DNA of 64,000 nt from Sedimentibacter acidaminivorans (GCF_017873955.1 NZ_JAGGKS010000005.1:124001-188000), one strand, 5' to 3'. Counted from the stretch's first letter, positions 52,982 through 63,111 are shown. Numbers and translations: made by a program. Notes: a model not told the origin generated them from the letters alone.

Positions 52982-55852
52982 TTAAATTAAAAGTTTTCTA
53001 ACCTTTTCAGATAGAATAAGTGACTTAGGGTTATTTATTTTTTTAGCAAACTCACTTGCTTTTTTATAGTGTAAATAAGCTTCGTTAACATTTTTTTTAT
53101 TAAGTTCTATCATTGCTGCATAACATTCGGCAATATCTCTACCCCATATAGTTCCATTTTTTTTAAATAATGATATGGATTTATAAATATATTCTTCAGA
53201 TTCTTCATATTTCTTCATTTCGTATAGAACCTGACCTAAATTCGAATAAAAAATATCTAGTCCTTTTGTTATTTCGTTTTCAGTGCACAAATCTATTGAT
53301 TGTTTAAAGTAGTCATATGCTATATTGTAATTTCCAATACCTTTGTTCATTTGTCCTAAATAATTATAACATGCTGATATACTTAGTGTATATTTGTTAC
53401 TTATTTGATTTAAACTTGAAAAAATTACAAGAGACTCATTTAATAGTTTTGTTGCATCATCATATTTTTTTGTTTTTATATAATAAAGTCCTTTTAATCT
53501 TAGTATTGTGCCCCTTTCTTCTATATTATCATTTTTTTCAAGTAACTTTAAACTTTTATTAATATATTTATACATTACGGGAATATCATTAACCTGAATA
53601 CAATAGAAAATCATTTGTTTGTAATTATTTAGCAAGTATATATTGTTTTCCAGTTTTTCTGCAATTCTCATACTTGAATCGATTTTTTTTAGTCCAATTT
53701 CGTATTCGCCTGTTGATATGTAGTATCTTCCAGATAAATAAGATACCTCCATTTTGATTTTTAAAAATTCGGTATCAGTTTCGCTTAGATTATTTAACTC
53801 TTTAGAAATTTCAGATAGTTTTTGTTCTACACTAAATATGTCTTCAGACTCAGTAAAATAATTAGCCTTTGAATAAAAAACAGGATATGTTTCATGATAA
53901 ACTGTATAGTAATTTGTGAGGTTTTCTACTTTATATTTTAACGCCTTATATACATTTCCACATTTTTCAAAATGATATATTAAATTAGCATATAAATACT
54001 TATTTCCTGATGATTTAAAGCATTCTTCAAAATAAAGGCCAATTTTTTCATGTAGAATATTTTTCTTTCCTACTGATTGACATTCATAGATATATTCTCG
54101 AATTTTTTGGTGTGTAAAGCTGTAAAAAATGTCTTTATCAGTAATTAGCTCTTGAATTAGATGCTTTTCCTGCAATGATTCTATTATATCAAAAATATAC
54201 AATTCATCAAATGAAACTAAAATTTTTAAGCAATCTATGCTTACCTTGTCAAAAAATAATGAAATATTGTTCAATAGTGTCTTTTCATCTTTTGTTAAAT
54301 CCATGATTCTACTTTTTATTATATTTGTAGCTTTTGACGATAGTTCTCGTGTATATCCTTTTTCTTTTACTACCTTTAATAATTCAATGAGAAATAAGGC
54401 ATTTCCCTCGGTATCGTTATAAATATTAGTTATTAAGTTATTATCTATGCTATTTGGAGAAAGAAATTCAGATACTATATTTCTAGTTTCTTCAAATGAA
54501 AAACGATGTAGTTTTATTTTTGTTATTAAGTCTTTACTAGCTAATGGAACTATAAAAGAAGATAATGTATTTTCAAAATCATCACGATATGCTCCTATAA
54601 ATAATACTTTTTTATTTTTGAAATGAAAGACAATATTAGAAAGCAATAATCGGCTCATTTTATCCATCCATTGTAAATCATCAAATACAAATATTATATT
54701 TTTTTTATCCGATAATTTTTCTAGAAGATGTATTATGGCATCAACTGCAATTTCATATCTTGTTGTATCTATTTGCTCAATATTATCAAACTTTGTACTC
54801 ATTATCTCGTTGTTAAATGTTGGAAATACATAACTTATTATTTGCTCTTGGGCAGAAGAAAGGTGTATTTTTTCTGATTTAACGTAATTTCCTAAAATAG
54901 AAAAAATACTATGCCAAGGCTTTAAGAAGAAATCTTCTTCTGCATTATAACAAACTGACCTTAAAACAATGTTCTTTTCTACGTTTAATGATAAAATTAT
55001 TTTATTAATTAATGATGTTTTACCAATACCAGCTTCTCCGGTTATAAGCATGGAAGTTCCAGATGTTGTTAAGAAATTGTTTATGTTGTTATTTATTGCA
55101 TAAAGTTCATTGTATCTACCATAAAAGTATACCTTAGAATCGTCCGTCATGATTGAAGTATCTTTTAATTTAAGTATTTCTTTAAACATTTTTTTTGAAT
55201 TCGGTTCTGGTCCAATATCTAACTCGCGTTTTAATATATCGGTTAAATCATAGTAAAGTTTAATTGCCTTATTATAATCTCCTGATAAAGCATAAATTTT
55301 CATTAAATATCGATAGGTTTTTTCATTGTAAGGATCGTTATCGATTAGGATGTTGCTATATTTTTGGATGCTCTTGAAGTCTCCAATATTCACTAGTTCA
55401 TTTACTTTTTTTGAAACAGAATTTGTGTATATTTTTTTATATTCTTCTTTTTTTCCTGAAACCCAGTTTTCAAAATCATAACAATTTTTTATTAAGAAAT
55501 TACCTAGGAAATCTCCCGTATATTTATTTATAATATTTGAGGGGGTTATACTATCAATATCTATTTCTATATTAATATCACTATTAAATTCAATAACAGA
55601 TTTAGATACTGATGAAAATATATCGTCACATAATGTTTTTTTTATTTTATATATAGCATCTCTTAAGTTTTTTCTAGCAGATGTTTCATCGTTATCAGCC
55701 CAAAAAATATTAATTGCTTCTTCCCTAGTAATTTTTTTATTAATGCAAACATAATAAAATAATCCCTCTGATTTTTTGTAAGGGAAATATACTTCTTTAT
55801 TATTGAATTTTACTATAGGGTCTCCTAACAATAAAACTAAAATATTTTTCAT
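52982..55852 (-). CDS. SARP/BTAD-type transcriptional activator with ATPase and TPR domains
   Basis: A 956-residue regulator of the AfsR/DnrI class. The OmpR-like winged helix (about 1-95) is followed by the BTAD (about 98-235: KYSNILIDNDPYNEKTYRYLMKIYALSGDYNKAIKLYYDLTDILKRELDIGPEP pattern), an AAA/STAND ATPase (Walker A GEAGIGKTS about 275, Walker B FVFDDLQWMD about 395), and TPR repeats (about 640-950). Proteins of this class bind direct repeats with 11-bp period close to the -10 box. Exactly such repeats lie before fhs and hutU, so I infer it activates the histidine/formate genes. It is the second gene of the focA operon. Confidence 0.88.
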   Translation of the reverse strand: MKNILVLLLGDPIVKFNNKEVYFPYKKSEGLFYYVCINKKITREEAINIFWADNDETSARKNLRDAIYKIKKTLCDDIFSSVSKSVIEFNSDINIEIDIDSITPSNIINKYTGDFLGNFLIKNCYDFENWVSGKKEEYKKIYTNSVSKKVNELVNIGDFKSIQKYSNILIDNDPYNEKTYRYLMKIYALSGDYNKAIKLYYDLTDILKRELDIGPEPNSKKMFKEILKLKDTSIMTDDSKVYFYGRYNELYAINNNINNFLTTSGTSMLITGEAGIGKTSLINKIILSLNVEKNIVLRSVCYNAEEDFFLKPWHSIFSILGNYVKSEKIHLSSAQEQIISYVFPTFNNEIMSTKFDNIEQIDTTRYEIAVDAIIHLLEKLSDKKNIIFVFDDLQWMDKMSRLLLSNIVFHFKNKKVLFIGAYRDDFENTLSSFIVPLASKDLITKIKLHRFSFEETRNIVSEFLSPNSIDNNLITNIYNDTEGNALFLIELLKVVKEKGYTRELSSKATNIIKSRIMDLTKDEKTLLNNISLFFDKVSIDCLKILVSFDELYIFDIIESLQEKHLIQELITDKDIFYSFTHQKIREYIYECQSVGKKNILHEKIGLYFEECFKSSGNKYLYANLIYHFEKCGNVYKALKYKVENLTNYYTVYHETYPVFYSKANYFTESEDIFSVEQKLSEISKELNNLSETDTEFLKIKMEVSYLSGRYYISTGEYEIGLKKIDSSMRIAEKLENNIYLLNNYKQMIFYCIQVNDIPVMYKYINKSLKLLEKNDNIEERGTILRLKGLYYIKTKKYDDATKLLNESLVIFSSLNQISNKYTLSISACYNYLGQMNKGIGNYNIAYDYFKQSIDLCTENEITKGLDIFYSNLGQVLYEMKKYEESEEYIYKSISLFKKNGTIWGRDIAECYAAMIELNKKNVNEAYLHYKKASEFAKKINNPKSLILSEKVRKLLI

Positions 55853-55872
55853 TTTTGCACCTTCTTTGAAAT

Positions 55873-56622
55873 TTATGAATGGGAATAATAAATTCGATTG
55901 TATACTAAAGGTATTAAAATTCCTCCGCCTACAAAATTTCCTATTGTTACTGGCACTAAATTGTTTAAAAATATTTGACTAAATGTAATTGATGAATCAA
56001 ACATTGCACCCATTGGTAATAAAAACATATTTGCTACGCAGTGTTCATAACCACAAAATACGAATAACATTACGGGGAACCAACAACCTAGAAGTTTTCC
56101 GGTTGTATCTTTAGCTGTAGTAGCAAACCATACACCTAATGATACTAGGATATTACATAAAATGCCTTTTGTAAATGCTTCAACAAAAGTTAGAGAAAGT
56201 TTAGAATGCGCAACAGAAACAATAACTTCAGAAAGCTTAGGGTTCTTGTAAATACCACTAAAGTAAAGCATCATAACTATGAATAAAGAACCAATAAAGT
56301 TTCCTATGTAAACTTGAACCAAAGTTTTGAAATATTCACCACTAGTTATTTTCTTTTGAACTAAAGCAAATGTCATCAAGCAGTTTCCTGTGAACAATTC
56401 GCCACCAACTATAACAATAAGCATTAAACCAACTGGGAAAATAGCAGCTCTTAAAAACGGTATAGAATATGAAACCATATATCCTTGAGCTCCTAGTGAT
56501 ATGTATATACCAGCCATTATACTCATTAATAACCTTTTCTCTGTTGACATTCTAGCTTTATTTTGACCTGTTAATATCAGAGAATCTGAAGTTTCTTTGG
56601 GTGTTAAATAATTATTGTTCAA
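55873..56622 (-). CDS. FocA/NirC-type formate/nitrite channel
   Basis: Pentameric channel for formate or nitrite, six helices. Family motifs include the N-terminal KRLLMSIMAGIYISLGAQGYM, GELFTGNCLMTFALVQ (about 73-88), VQVYIGNFIGSLF, NILVSLGVWFATTAKD and GYEHCVANMF. I start at TTG 56622, preceded by AAAGGAGA with 8-nt spacing, giving 249 residues; upstream reading frame has no ribosome site. It is divergent from fhs, and the histidine route makes formate, so formate export is the likely function. The SARP/BTAD regulator follows 20 bp downstream in the same operon. Confidence 0.9.
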   Translation of the reverse strand: MNNNYLTPKETSDSLILTGQNKARMSTEKRLLMSIMAGIYISLGAQGYMVSYSIPFLRAAIFPVGLMLIVIVGGELFTGNCLMTFALVQKKITSGEYFKTLVQVYIGNFIGSLFIVMMLYFSGIYKNPKLSEVIVSVAHSKLSLTFVEAFTKGILCNILVSLGVWFATTAKDTTGKLLGCWFPVMLFVFCGYEHCVANMFLLPMGAMFDSSITFSQIFLNNLVPVTIGNFVGGGILIPLVYNRIYYSHS

Positions 56623-56660
56623 GATTATGTCTCCTTTATAAATTATTAATATATTTTTCC

Positions 56661-56675
56661 TATCGACAATCGATA
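56661..56675. promoter_or_regulatory. Palindrome in the focA promoter region
   Basis: TATCGACAATCGATA is a 15-bp inverted repeat (6-bp arms, CAA centre) located in the -35 area of the focA operon. It may be an operator of a different regulator from the direct repeats 80 bp away. Confidence 0.4.
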
Positions 56676-56752
56676 CCATTTAATGATATATTATATTTAG
56701 AATAAAATCAATGGATATTCATAAAATGCAGATTAAAAGGTTAATATATCTG

Positions 56753-56784
56753 TAGACGTTTTTTAGACGAGTGTTGAATATGAT
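56753..56784 (+). promoter_or_regulatory. SARP-type activator site and promoter of fhs
   Basis: Heptamers TAGACGT (56753-56759) and TAGACGA (56764-56770) are separated by four bases, an 11-bp period. Exactly eight bases later lies TATGAT (56779-56784) as the -10 box; no good -35 hexamer is present. This is the arrangement of SARP activator targets, and the same module recurs before hutU. Confidence 0.72.
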
Positions 56785-56810
56785 TATTAAAAATGCTTTA
56801 GGAGGATTTT

Positions 56811-58490
56811 ATGAAATTTTTAAGTGATATCGAAATTGCACAGCAAGCAACTATGAAAGTAATAAATACTATATGTGAAAAAGCTAATATTCCAGATCAA
56901 TTTGTAGAGAACTATGGTAAGTATAAAGCTAAAATTGATTACAGATACTTGCAAAATGAGTTAAAGGATAATGAAGATGCAAAACTTATCCTCGTTACTG
57001 CCATAAATCCTACACCTGCTGGTGAAGGTAAAACAACAACAACTATAGGGTTAGGAGATGCTCTTACTAAACTTGATAAAAAAACTATTATAGCACTTCG
57101 TGAACCATCATTAGGACCTGTATTTGGCGTTAAGGGTGGAGCAGCAGGTGGAGGATATGCACAGGTTGTTCCTATGGAAGATATAAACCTTCATTTTACA
57201 GGAGATTTTCATGCAATTGGAGCTGCAAACAATCTTTTAGCAGCAATGATTGATAATCATATTCATCAAGGAAATGAACTCAATATTGATACTAGAAGAA
57301 TAATGTGGAGAAGGGCTGTCGACATGAATGACAGACAACTAAGACATATAGTTGATGGTCTTGGAGGAAAAACAGAAGGAGTGACTAGAGAAGATGGATT
57401 TGATATTACAGTAGCTTCAGAGGTAATGGCTATATTCTGTCTTTCAAACGATATTATAGATTTAAAAGAAAAGTTAGGGAAAATAATAGTAGCTTACACT
57501 AGAGATGGTCAGCCTGTTACTGCAGGACAATTAAAAGCAAATGGAGCAATGGCAGCATTGTTAAAAGATGCTTTAAAACCAAATGTCGTACAAACTCTTG
57601 AAGGTACACCAGCATTTATACATGGAGGACCTTTTGCAAACATAGCTCATGGCTGTAATAGTGTTATAGCAACAAGGATGGCTAGTAAAATAGCAGATTA
57701 TACTGTAACTGAAGCAGGATTTGGAGCTGACTTAGGAGCAGAAAAATTCATAGATATAAAATGTCGTAAAACTGGTTTAAAGCCAAGTGCAGTAGTTATA
57801 GTTGCTACAGTTAAAGCATTAAAATATAATGGTGGAGTTCAAAAATCTGATTTAGGAACAGAGAATCTTGAAGCTTTAGAAAAAGGTATACCTAATTTAC
57901 TAAAGCATGTTGAAAATATTACACAAGTATTTAAATTACCAGCTGTAGTTGCAATAAATAAATTTCCAACAGATACGGATGCTGAATTGAAGCTTATAGA
58001 AGATAAATGTAAAGAACTTGGAGTTAATGTTGCACTTTCAGAAGTTTATGCAAAAGGTGGAGAAGGTGGAATTGAATTAGCAAAAGAAGTATTAAGATTA
58101 ACTGAAACAGAAAGTAATATGGAATTTGCGTATGATTTAGATGCACCTATAAAGGAAAAAATAAAATCAATAGCAAGAAAGTTATATGGTGCCGATGATG
58201 TAGAATTTGCACCAAAAGCAAATAAAGAAATATTAAATTTTGAAAAACTTGGATTTGGAAATCTTCCTATATGTATGGCAAAAAATCAATACTCAATGAC
58301 GGATAATGCTAAAATTTTAGGAAGACCTACTGGATTTAAAATAACAATAAGAGATATAACAATATCAGCAGGGGCAGGATTTCTAGTTGCTCTTACAGGT
58401 GATATAATGAAGATGCCAGGTTTACCAAAGGTACCAGCAGCAGAAAATATTGATGTTGATGTTAATGGAAAAATAAAAGGTTTGTTTTAA
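56811..58490 (+). CDS. fhs: Formate-tetrahydrofolate ligase
   Basis: Interconverts formate plus ATP with 10-formyl-THF. The P-loop [16 protein letters not shown] (about residues 64-79), [38 protein letters not shown] and the C-terminal [13 protein letters not shown] are family-diagnostic. Length 559 is normal. Next to focA and the hut genes it may run in reverse, making ATP from the one-carbon unit of histidine, but the sequence cannot decide direction. It has its own SARP-type promoter and a terminator. Confidence 0.96.
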   Translation: MKFLSDIEIAQQATMKVINTICEKANIPDQFVENYGKYKAKIDYRYLQNELKDNEDAKLILVTAINPTPAGEGKTTTTIGLGDALTKLDKKTIIALREPSLGPVFGVKGGAAGGGYAQVVPMEDINLHFTGDFHAIGAANNLLAAMIDNHIHQGNELNIDTRRIMWRRAVDMNDRQLRHIVDGLGGKTEGVTREDGFDITVASEVMAIFCLSNDIIDLKEKLGKIIVAYTRDGQPVTAGQLKANGAMAALLKDALKPNVVQTLEGTPAFIHGGPFANIAHGCNSVIATRMASKIADYTVTEAGFGADLGAEKFIDIKCRKTGLKPSAVVIVATVKALKYNGGVQKSDLGTENLEALEKGIPNLLKHVENITQVFKLPAVVAINKFPTDTDAELKLIEDKCKELGVNVALSEVYAKGGEGGIELAKEVLRLTETESNMEFAYDLDAPIKEKIKSIARKLYGADDVEFAPKANKEILNFEKLGFGNLPICMAKNQYSMTDNAKILGRPTGFKITIRDITISAGAGFLVALTGDIMKMPGLPKVPAAENIDVDVNGKIKGLF

Positions 58491-58505
58491 TAAATAAAAA
58501 TGTTC

Positions 58506-58548
58506 TATAGGGTAGATATTTTATAAATTCTGCCCTATAATTTTTTTA
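58506..58548 (+). terminator. fhs terminator
   Basis: TATAGGG (58506-58512) pairs with CCCTATA (58533-58539), with further inner pairs, followed by seven T residues. Confidence 0.8.
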
Positions 58549-58775
58549 TCCAAGTATATAAAAAAATTATGCCTAACACAATGGTTTGGCATAATTAAAA
58601 ATATTTATAAAAAAACAAGGGGGAGAGGTAATTCGTAAGTTAATTTATTGTTATAAATTAACCTATAACTTATTATAAAAAGACATGCTTTAAGAAAACT
58701 TAAGAACCTATAACTAAAGTATTTTTTGAAGTATTAATATAGTTATTTTTATTTAAGGTATTTTATGTAGTATAT
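58549..58775. other. Gene-free stretch with orphan hairpins upstream of the hutU promoter
   Basis: Contains a 9-bp stem around 58566-58594 (AATTATGCC with GGCATAATT), a perfect 10-bp stem at 58639-58648 with 58653-58662 (loop TGTT), and a direct repeat ACCTATAACT at 58661-58670 and 58706-58715. I see no ORF with a ribosome site. These lie upstream of the -10 box and so act, if at all, as DNA sites or as parts of an unannotated transcript. Confidence 0.4.
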
Positions 58776-58807
58776 TAGACGAATTATCGACGAAAATATA
58801 ATATAAT
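58776..58807 (+). promoter_or_regulatory. SARP-type activator site and promoter of hutU
   Basis: Heptamers TAGACGA (58776-58782) and TCGACGA (58787-58793) with four bases between, 11-bp period, then exactly eight bases to TATAAT (58802-58807). Same geometry as the fhs site. Confidence 0.75.
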
Positions 58808-58846
58808 TAATTATATTATAAAAAGCAAAAAATAGGAGGAATTATC

Positions 58847-60871
58847 ATGGTAAACAATTTAGACATATCAAAAGCAATGACTATAAAGTTAGATGACATA
58901 CTGCCAGAATATCCTGAATTTAAGGAAGGTGTTAGAAGAGCTCCTAAAAGAGAACTTACATTAAATGAAAGAGAAATAAAACTTGCTCTTAAAAATGCTT
59001 TAAGATATGTGCCAGAAAATTTACATGAAGTATTGGCACCGGAGTTCTTAGAAGAATTAATGACTAGAGGCAGAATATATGGTTACAGGTTCATGCCTAA
59101 GGAAAGAATATATGGTAAACCAATAGATGAATATAAAGGTAAATGTGTTGAAGGTAAAGCTTTTCAAGTTATGATAGATAACAATCTTAATCATGAAGTT
59201 TCCTTATATCCATATGAGCTAGTTACTTATGGTGAAACAGGTCAGGTATGTCAGAACTGGATGCAGTATCAATTGTTGAAAAAATATTTAGAGGAATTAA
59301 CAGATGAACAAACATTAGCAGTTATGTCAGGTCATCCTATGGGATTGTTCAAATCACATAAAACAAGCCCAAGAGTTTTAATAACTAATGGTATGATGAT
59401 TGGTATGTTTGATAATCCTCATGATTGGGCAAAAGCTACAGCTATGGGATGTTCAAGCTATGGACAAATGACTGCAGGTGGTTGGATGTATATAGGGCCA
59501 CAAGGTATAGTTCATGGAACATTTAATACTTTGATTAATGCAGGAAGAAAAGAACTTGGTATTCCTGATGATAAAGATCTAGCTGGACATTTATTTATTA
59601 CCTCAGGGCTTGGTGGAATGAGTGGTGCTCAACCTAAGGCTGTTGAAATAGCAAATGGAGTAGGTATAGTTGCTGAGGTTGACTATTCTAGAATTGTAAC
59701 TAGACATGACCAAGGTTGGGTTAGTTTAATTACTTCGGATCTAGAAGAAGCATTTAGAGTTGCTCATGAATATATGGAGAAAAAACAAACTATATCAATT
59801 GCATATCATGGAAATATAGTAGACCTTTTAGAATATGCTGTAGAAAAAAACATTCATATAGATTTATTATCAGACCAAACATCATGTCATGTTCCATATG
59901 ATGGAGGATATTGTCCAAAAGGATTTACTTTTGAACAAAGGACTGAGTTGTTAAATTCAGATAAAGAAAAATTCTCAGAAGAAGTAAATAAAACATTAGG
60001 GGATCATTACAGAGCAGTAAAAACTTTAGTAGATAGAGGAACTTATTTCTTTGACTATGGTAATGCATTTATGAAAGCTGTTTTTGATTCAGGAGTTAAA
60101 GAAATAGCTAAAAATGGCGAAGATACAAGCGAAGGTTTCATATGGCCTTCATATGTTGAAGATATAATGGGACCAATGCTGTTTGATTATGGATACGGTC
60201 CATTTAGATGGGTTTGTTTAAGTGGTAAACCAGAAGATTTAAGAAAAACAGACCATGCTGCTATGTCTGTTATTGATCCAAATAGAAGAGGTCAAGACAG
60301 AGATAATTATATATGGATTAGAGATGCAGAAAAAAATAAATTGGTAGTTGGAACACAAGCTAGAATTCTTTATCAAGATGCTTTAGGTAGAAGAGATATA
60401 GCTCTTAAATTCAATCAAATGGTTAGAGACGGTGAAATAGGACCTGTAATGTTAGGTAGAGACCATCATGATACAGGTGGAACAGATTCTCCATTTAGAG
60501 AAACATCAAATATATATGATGGAAGCAATGTAACTGCAGATATGGCAATTCACTGCTATGCAGGAAATGCAGCAAGAGGAATGAGTTTAGTAGCTCTACA
60601 CAATGGTGGTGGAGTTGGAATAAGTAAGTCAATAAATGGTGGATTCGGAATGGTATTAGATGGTAGTGAGAGAGTAGATGAAATACTTAAAAAATCAATA
60701 CCTTGGGATACTATGGTTGGAGTATCTAGAAGAAGCTGGGCAAGAAATGAACATTCTATAGAAACTACAATGGAATATAATAAGCAATTTGCAGGACAGG
60801 ATCACATAACAATACCATATGTAGCATGTGATGACTTAATAGAAGAAACAGTAAAAAAATACAACAAATAA
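58847..60871 (+). CDS. hutU: Urocanate hydratase
   Basis: Second step of histidine breakdown: urocanate to imidazolone propionate, using tightly bound NAD. The chain of 674 residues is the long (about 676) form. Motifs include YGETGQVCQNWMQYQL, the glycine-rich NAD site TSGLGGMSGAQPKA, DQTSCHVPYDGGYCPKG with the conserved active-site Cys, and GRDHHDTGGTDSPFRET. GGAGG precedes the ATG. It heads the hutU-ftcD-hutI-fchA cluster. Confidence 0.96.
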   Translation: MVNNLDISKAMTIKLDDILPEYPEFKEGVRRAPKRELTLNEREIKLALKNALRYVPENLHEVLAPEFLEELMTRGRIYGYRFMPKERIYGKPIDEYKGKCVEGKAFQVMIDNNLNHEVSLYPYELVTYGETGQVCQNWMQYQLLKKYLEELTDEQTLAVMSGHPMGLFKSHKTSPRVLITNGMMIGMFDNPHDWAKATAMGCSSYGQMTAGGWMYIGPQGIVHGTFNTLINAGRKELGIPDDKDLAGHLFITSGLGGMSGAQPKAVEIANGVGIVAEVDYSRIVTRHDQGWVSLITSDLEEAFRVAHEYMEKKQTISIAYHGNIVDLLEYAVEKNIHIDLLSDQTSCHVPYDGGYCPKGFTFEQRTELLNSDKEKFSEEVNKTLGDHYRAVKTLVDRGTYFFDYGNAFMKAVFDSGVKEIAKNGEDTSEGFIWPSYVEDIMGPMLFDYGYGPFRWVCLSGKPEDLRKTDHAAMSVIDPNRRGQDRDNYIWIRDAEKNKLVVGTQARILYQDALGRRDIALKFNQMVRDGEIGPVMLGRDHHDTGGTDSPFRETSNIYDGSNVTADMAIHCYAGNAARGMSLVALHNGGGVGISKSINGGFGMVLDGSERVDEILKKSIPWDTMVGVSRRSWARNEHSIETTMEYNKQFAGQDHITIPYVACDDLIEETVKKYNK

Positions 60872-60897
60872 AACATGATATAATTTGGAGGAAAAAA

Positions 60898-61788
60898 ATG
60901 AATAAAATTATCGAATGTGTTCCTAATTTTAGTGAGGGCAGAGATTTAAACAAAGTTGAAAAGATTCTTGATATCTTTAGAGGAAAACAAGATTTAAAAT
61001 TATTAGATTATAGCAGTGACGAAGATCATAACAGAAGTGTTGTAACAATAGTTGGAGAACCAGAGGCTTTAAAAAAAGCTATGGTTGAAGCTATAGGTAA
61101 AGCAATTGAATTAATTGATTTAACAAAGCATGAAGGACAGCATCCTCGTATGGGAGCAGTTGATGTAATACCTTTTATTCCAATAAAAAATGTAACTGTT
61201 GATGAGGCTGATAATCTTGCTAAAGAAGTTGCAAAAGAAGCATCTGAAAAGTATGGATTACCTTTCTTCCTATATGAAAAATCTGCAACTCAATCTCATA
61301 GAGAAAATCTTGCTACTGTAAGAAAAGGTCAATTTGAAGGTATGGCTGAAAAAATGAAAGACGATAAGTGGAAACCTGACTTTGGTCCTGAAACAATTCA
61401 TCCTACAGCAGGAGTTACTGCAATAGGTGCAAGAATGCCATTAGTTGCATACAACATCAATCTTTCAACTAATAATTTAGAAATAGCAAGTAAAATTGGT
61501 AAACAAGTTAGACACTTAAGCGGTGGTTTTAGATACGTTAAAGCTATGGGTATAGAGCTTGAAGATCGAGGTATTGTTCAAGTATCAATGAATTTAACTG
61601 ACTATACAAAAACTTCAATTTATAGAGTTTTTGAAACTGTAAAAATGGAAGCAGCTAGATATGGAGTAAATATTGTAGGAAGTGAAATAGTTGGACTTTT
61701 ACCAATGCAGGCGCTTGTTGATACAGCAGATTATTATTTAAGACTTGAAAATTTCAGCATGGATCAGGTATTAGAAACAAGACTTTAA
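60898..61788 (+). CDS. ftcD: Glutamate formimidoyltransferase (single-domain FtcD)
   Basis: Transfers the formimino group from formiminoglutamate to THF, releasing glutamate. Signature ECVPNFSEGRDLNKVEKI at the N terminus, DEDHNRSVVT (here SDEDHNRSVVTIVG), the catalytic histidine region KHEGQHPRMGAVDVIPF, and RKGQFEGM. At 296 residues it contains only the transferase domains; the cyclodeaminase half of the mammalian enzyme is a separate gene (fchA) two positions downstream. Starts 26 bp after hutU. Confidence 0.95.
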   Translation: MNKIIECVPNFSEGRDLNKVEKILDIFRGKQDLKLLDYSSDEDHNRSVVTIVGEPEALKKAMVEAIGKAIELIDLTKHEGQHPRMGAVDVIPFIPIKNVTVDEADNLAKEVAKEASEKYGLPFFLYEKSATQSHRENLATVRKGQFEGMAEKMKDDKWKPDFGPETIHPTAGVTAIGARMPLVAYNINLSTNNLEIASKIGKQVRHLSGGFRYVKAMGIELEDRGIVQVSMNLTDYTKTSIYRVFETVKMEAARYGVNIVGSEIVGLLPMQALVDTADYYLRLENFSMDQVLETRL

Positions 61789-61811
61789 TATATTGTAGAG
61801 TAAATTATATG

Positions 61812-61844
61812 TGAGCAATTAAGTACTAAGTACTTAATTGCTCA
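61812..61844. repeat. Perfect stem-loop between ftcD and hutI
   Basis: TGAGCAATTAAGTA (61812-61825) pairs perfectly with TACTTAATTGCTCA (61831-61844), loop CTAAG. No T-run follows, so it is more likely an mRNA processing or stability element than a full terminator. Confidence 0.7.
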
Positions 61845-61862
61845 TTAAAAAGGAGTTTTGAT

Positions 61863-63110
61863 ATGAGTAAATTAATTATTAAAAATGCATCTGAACTTGT
61901 TACTTGTAAAGGAAAAAGCCCAAAACACGGCAAAGATATGTCAGATATAGGAATGATAAAAGATGGCTGTGTTGTTATTGAAGATGAAATAATAGTTGAT
62001 GTGGGTTCTACTGAAGAAATATTGAAGAAATATAACGAACAAGATTATGAAATTATAGATGCTAAGGATAAAGCTGTGTTACCTGGATTTATAGATTCAC
62101 ATACACACTTCATTTTTGGTGGATATAGAGCAGATGAGTTCTCGTGGAGACTTAGAGGCGACAGCTATATGTCTATAATGGAAAGAGGCGGTGGGATAAC
62201 TAGTTCAGTTAGATCAACTAGAAACACATCTCTAGAAGAGTTTATTAATATTGGCAAGAAACGGTTAGATAAAATGATGGCAATGGGAGTAACTACGGTA
62301 GAAGGAAAAAGTGGATATGGTCTTGATTGCGAAACAGAATTAAGACAACTAGAAGCTATGAAAGAATTAAATAAAACTCATGCAATGGATATTGTACCTA
62401 CTTTTTTAGGACCTCATAGTGTACTGCCTGAATATAAGGGAAAAGAAAATGAATTTCTTGATATGATGATTAATGAAGTTTTGCCAGTTGTTGCAGATAA
62501 AGGTCTTGCTGAGTTTGCAGATATATTTTGTGAGAAAAATGTATTTTCAATTGAACAATCAAGAAAATTTTTAAGTAGTGCAAGAAAATTAGGATTAAAA
62601 TTAAAAATACATGCAGATGAAATTGTACAATTAGGTGGAACAGAACTTGCTGTTGAACTTTCTATGTCTTCTGCTGATCACTTATTACAGGCATCAGACG
62701 AAGGTATTAAACAATTATCGCAGTCAAATGTTATAGCGACTCTACTACCTGCAACAGCATTTTGCTTAAAAGAAGAATATGCAAGAGGAAGATTTATGAT
62801 AGATTCTGGATGCGCTGTGGCTTTAGCTACAGATTTTAATCCAGGAAGCTGCTTTACAAACTCTATTCCTTTAGTTATTGCACTTGCTGCATTGCATATG
62901 AAAATGTCTATTGAAGAGATAATATCAGCATTGACTATAAATGCTGCAGCTGCAGTAGGAAGAGAAGATAAGGTAGGAAGTATTGAAATTGGTAAAAAGG
63001 CGGATATAGTAATACTTGAATATCCATCGATTCATTTTCTTCCATATCACGTCGCAGTAAATATAGTTGAAACAGTTATAAAAAATGGAAAAGTTATTAA
63101 GGGAGAGTAA
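61863..63110 (+). CDS. hutI: Imidazolonepropionase
   Basis: Third step: hydrolysis of imidazolone propionate to N-formimino-L-glutamate. Amidohydrolase fold with metal histidines in DSHTHFIFGG, substrate-loop WRLRGDSYMSIMERGGGI, LKIHADEI, SADHLL, and the metal aspartate in ATDFNPGS. Length 415 is standard. The next gene starts two bases after its stop and is likely co-translated. Confidence 0.96.
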   Translation: MSKLIIKNASELVTCKGKSPKHGKDMSDIGMIKDGCVVIEDEIIVDVGSTEEILKKYNEQDYEIIDAKDKAVLPGFIDSHTHFIFGGYRADEFSWRLRGDSYMSIMERGGGITSSVRSTRNTSLEEFINIGKKRLDKMMAMGVTTVEGKSGYGLDCETELRQLEAMKELNKTHAMDIVPTFLGPHSVLPEYKGKENEFLDMMINEVLPVVADKGLAEFADIFCEKNVFSIEQSRKFLSSARKLGLKLKIHADEIVQLGGTELAVELSMSSADHLLQASDEGIKQLSQSNVIATLLPATAFCLKEEYARGRFMIDSGCAVALATDFNPGSCFTNSIPLVIALAALHMKMSIEEIISALTINAAAAVGREDKVGSIEIGKKADIVILEYPSIHFLPYHVAVNIVETVIKNGKVIKGE

Positions 63111-63111
63111 A

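Noticed and set aside
56640-56680. A third SARP-type direct repeat in front of focA
   Set aside because: On the minus strand only one heptamer-like TCGATAG lies near a -10 box; the other TCGAT is 7 rather than 11 bases away, so the geometry fails. It is better described as a palindrome.
58620-58720. A second HutP site before hutU
   Set aside because: NAG triplets occur here but without the repeated 4-nt spacing and without a terminator after them; they also lie upstream of the predicted transcription start.
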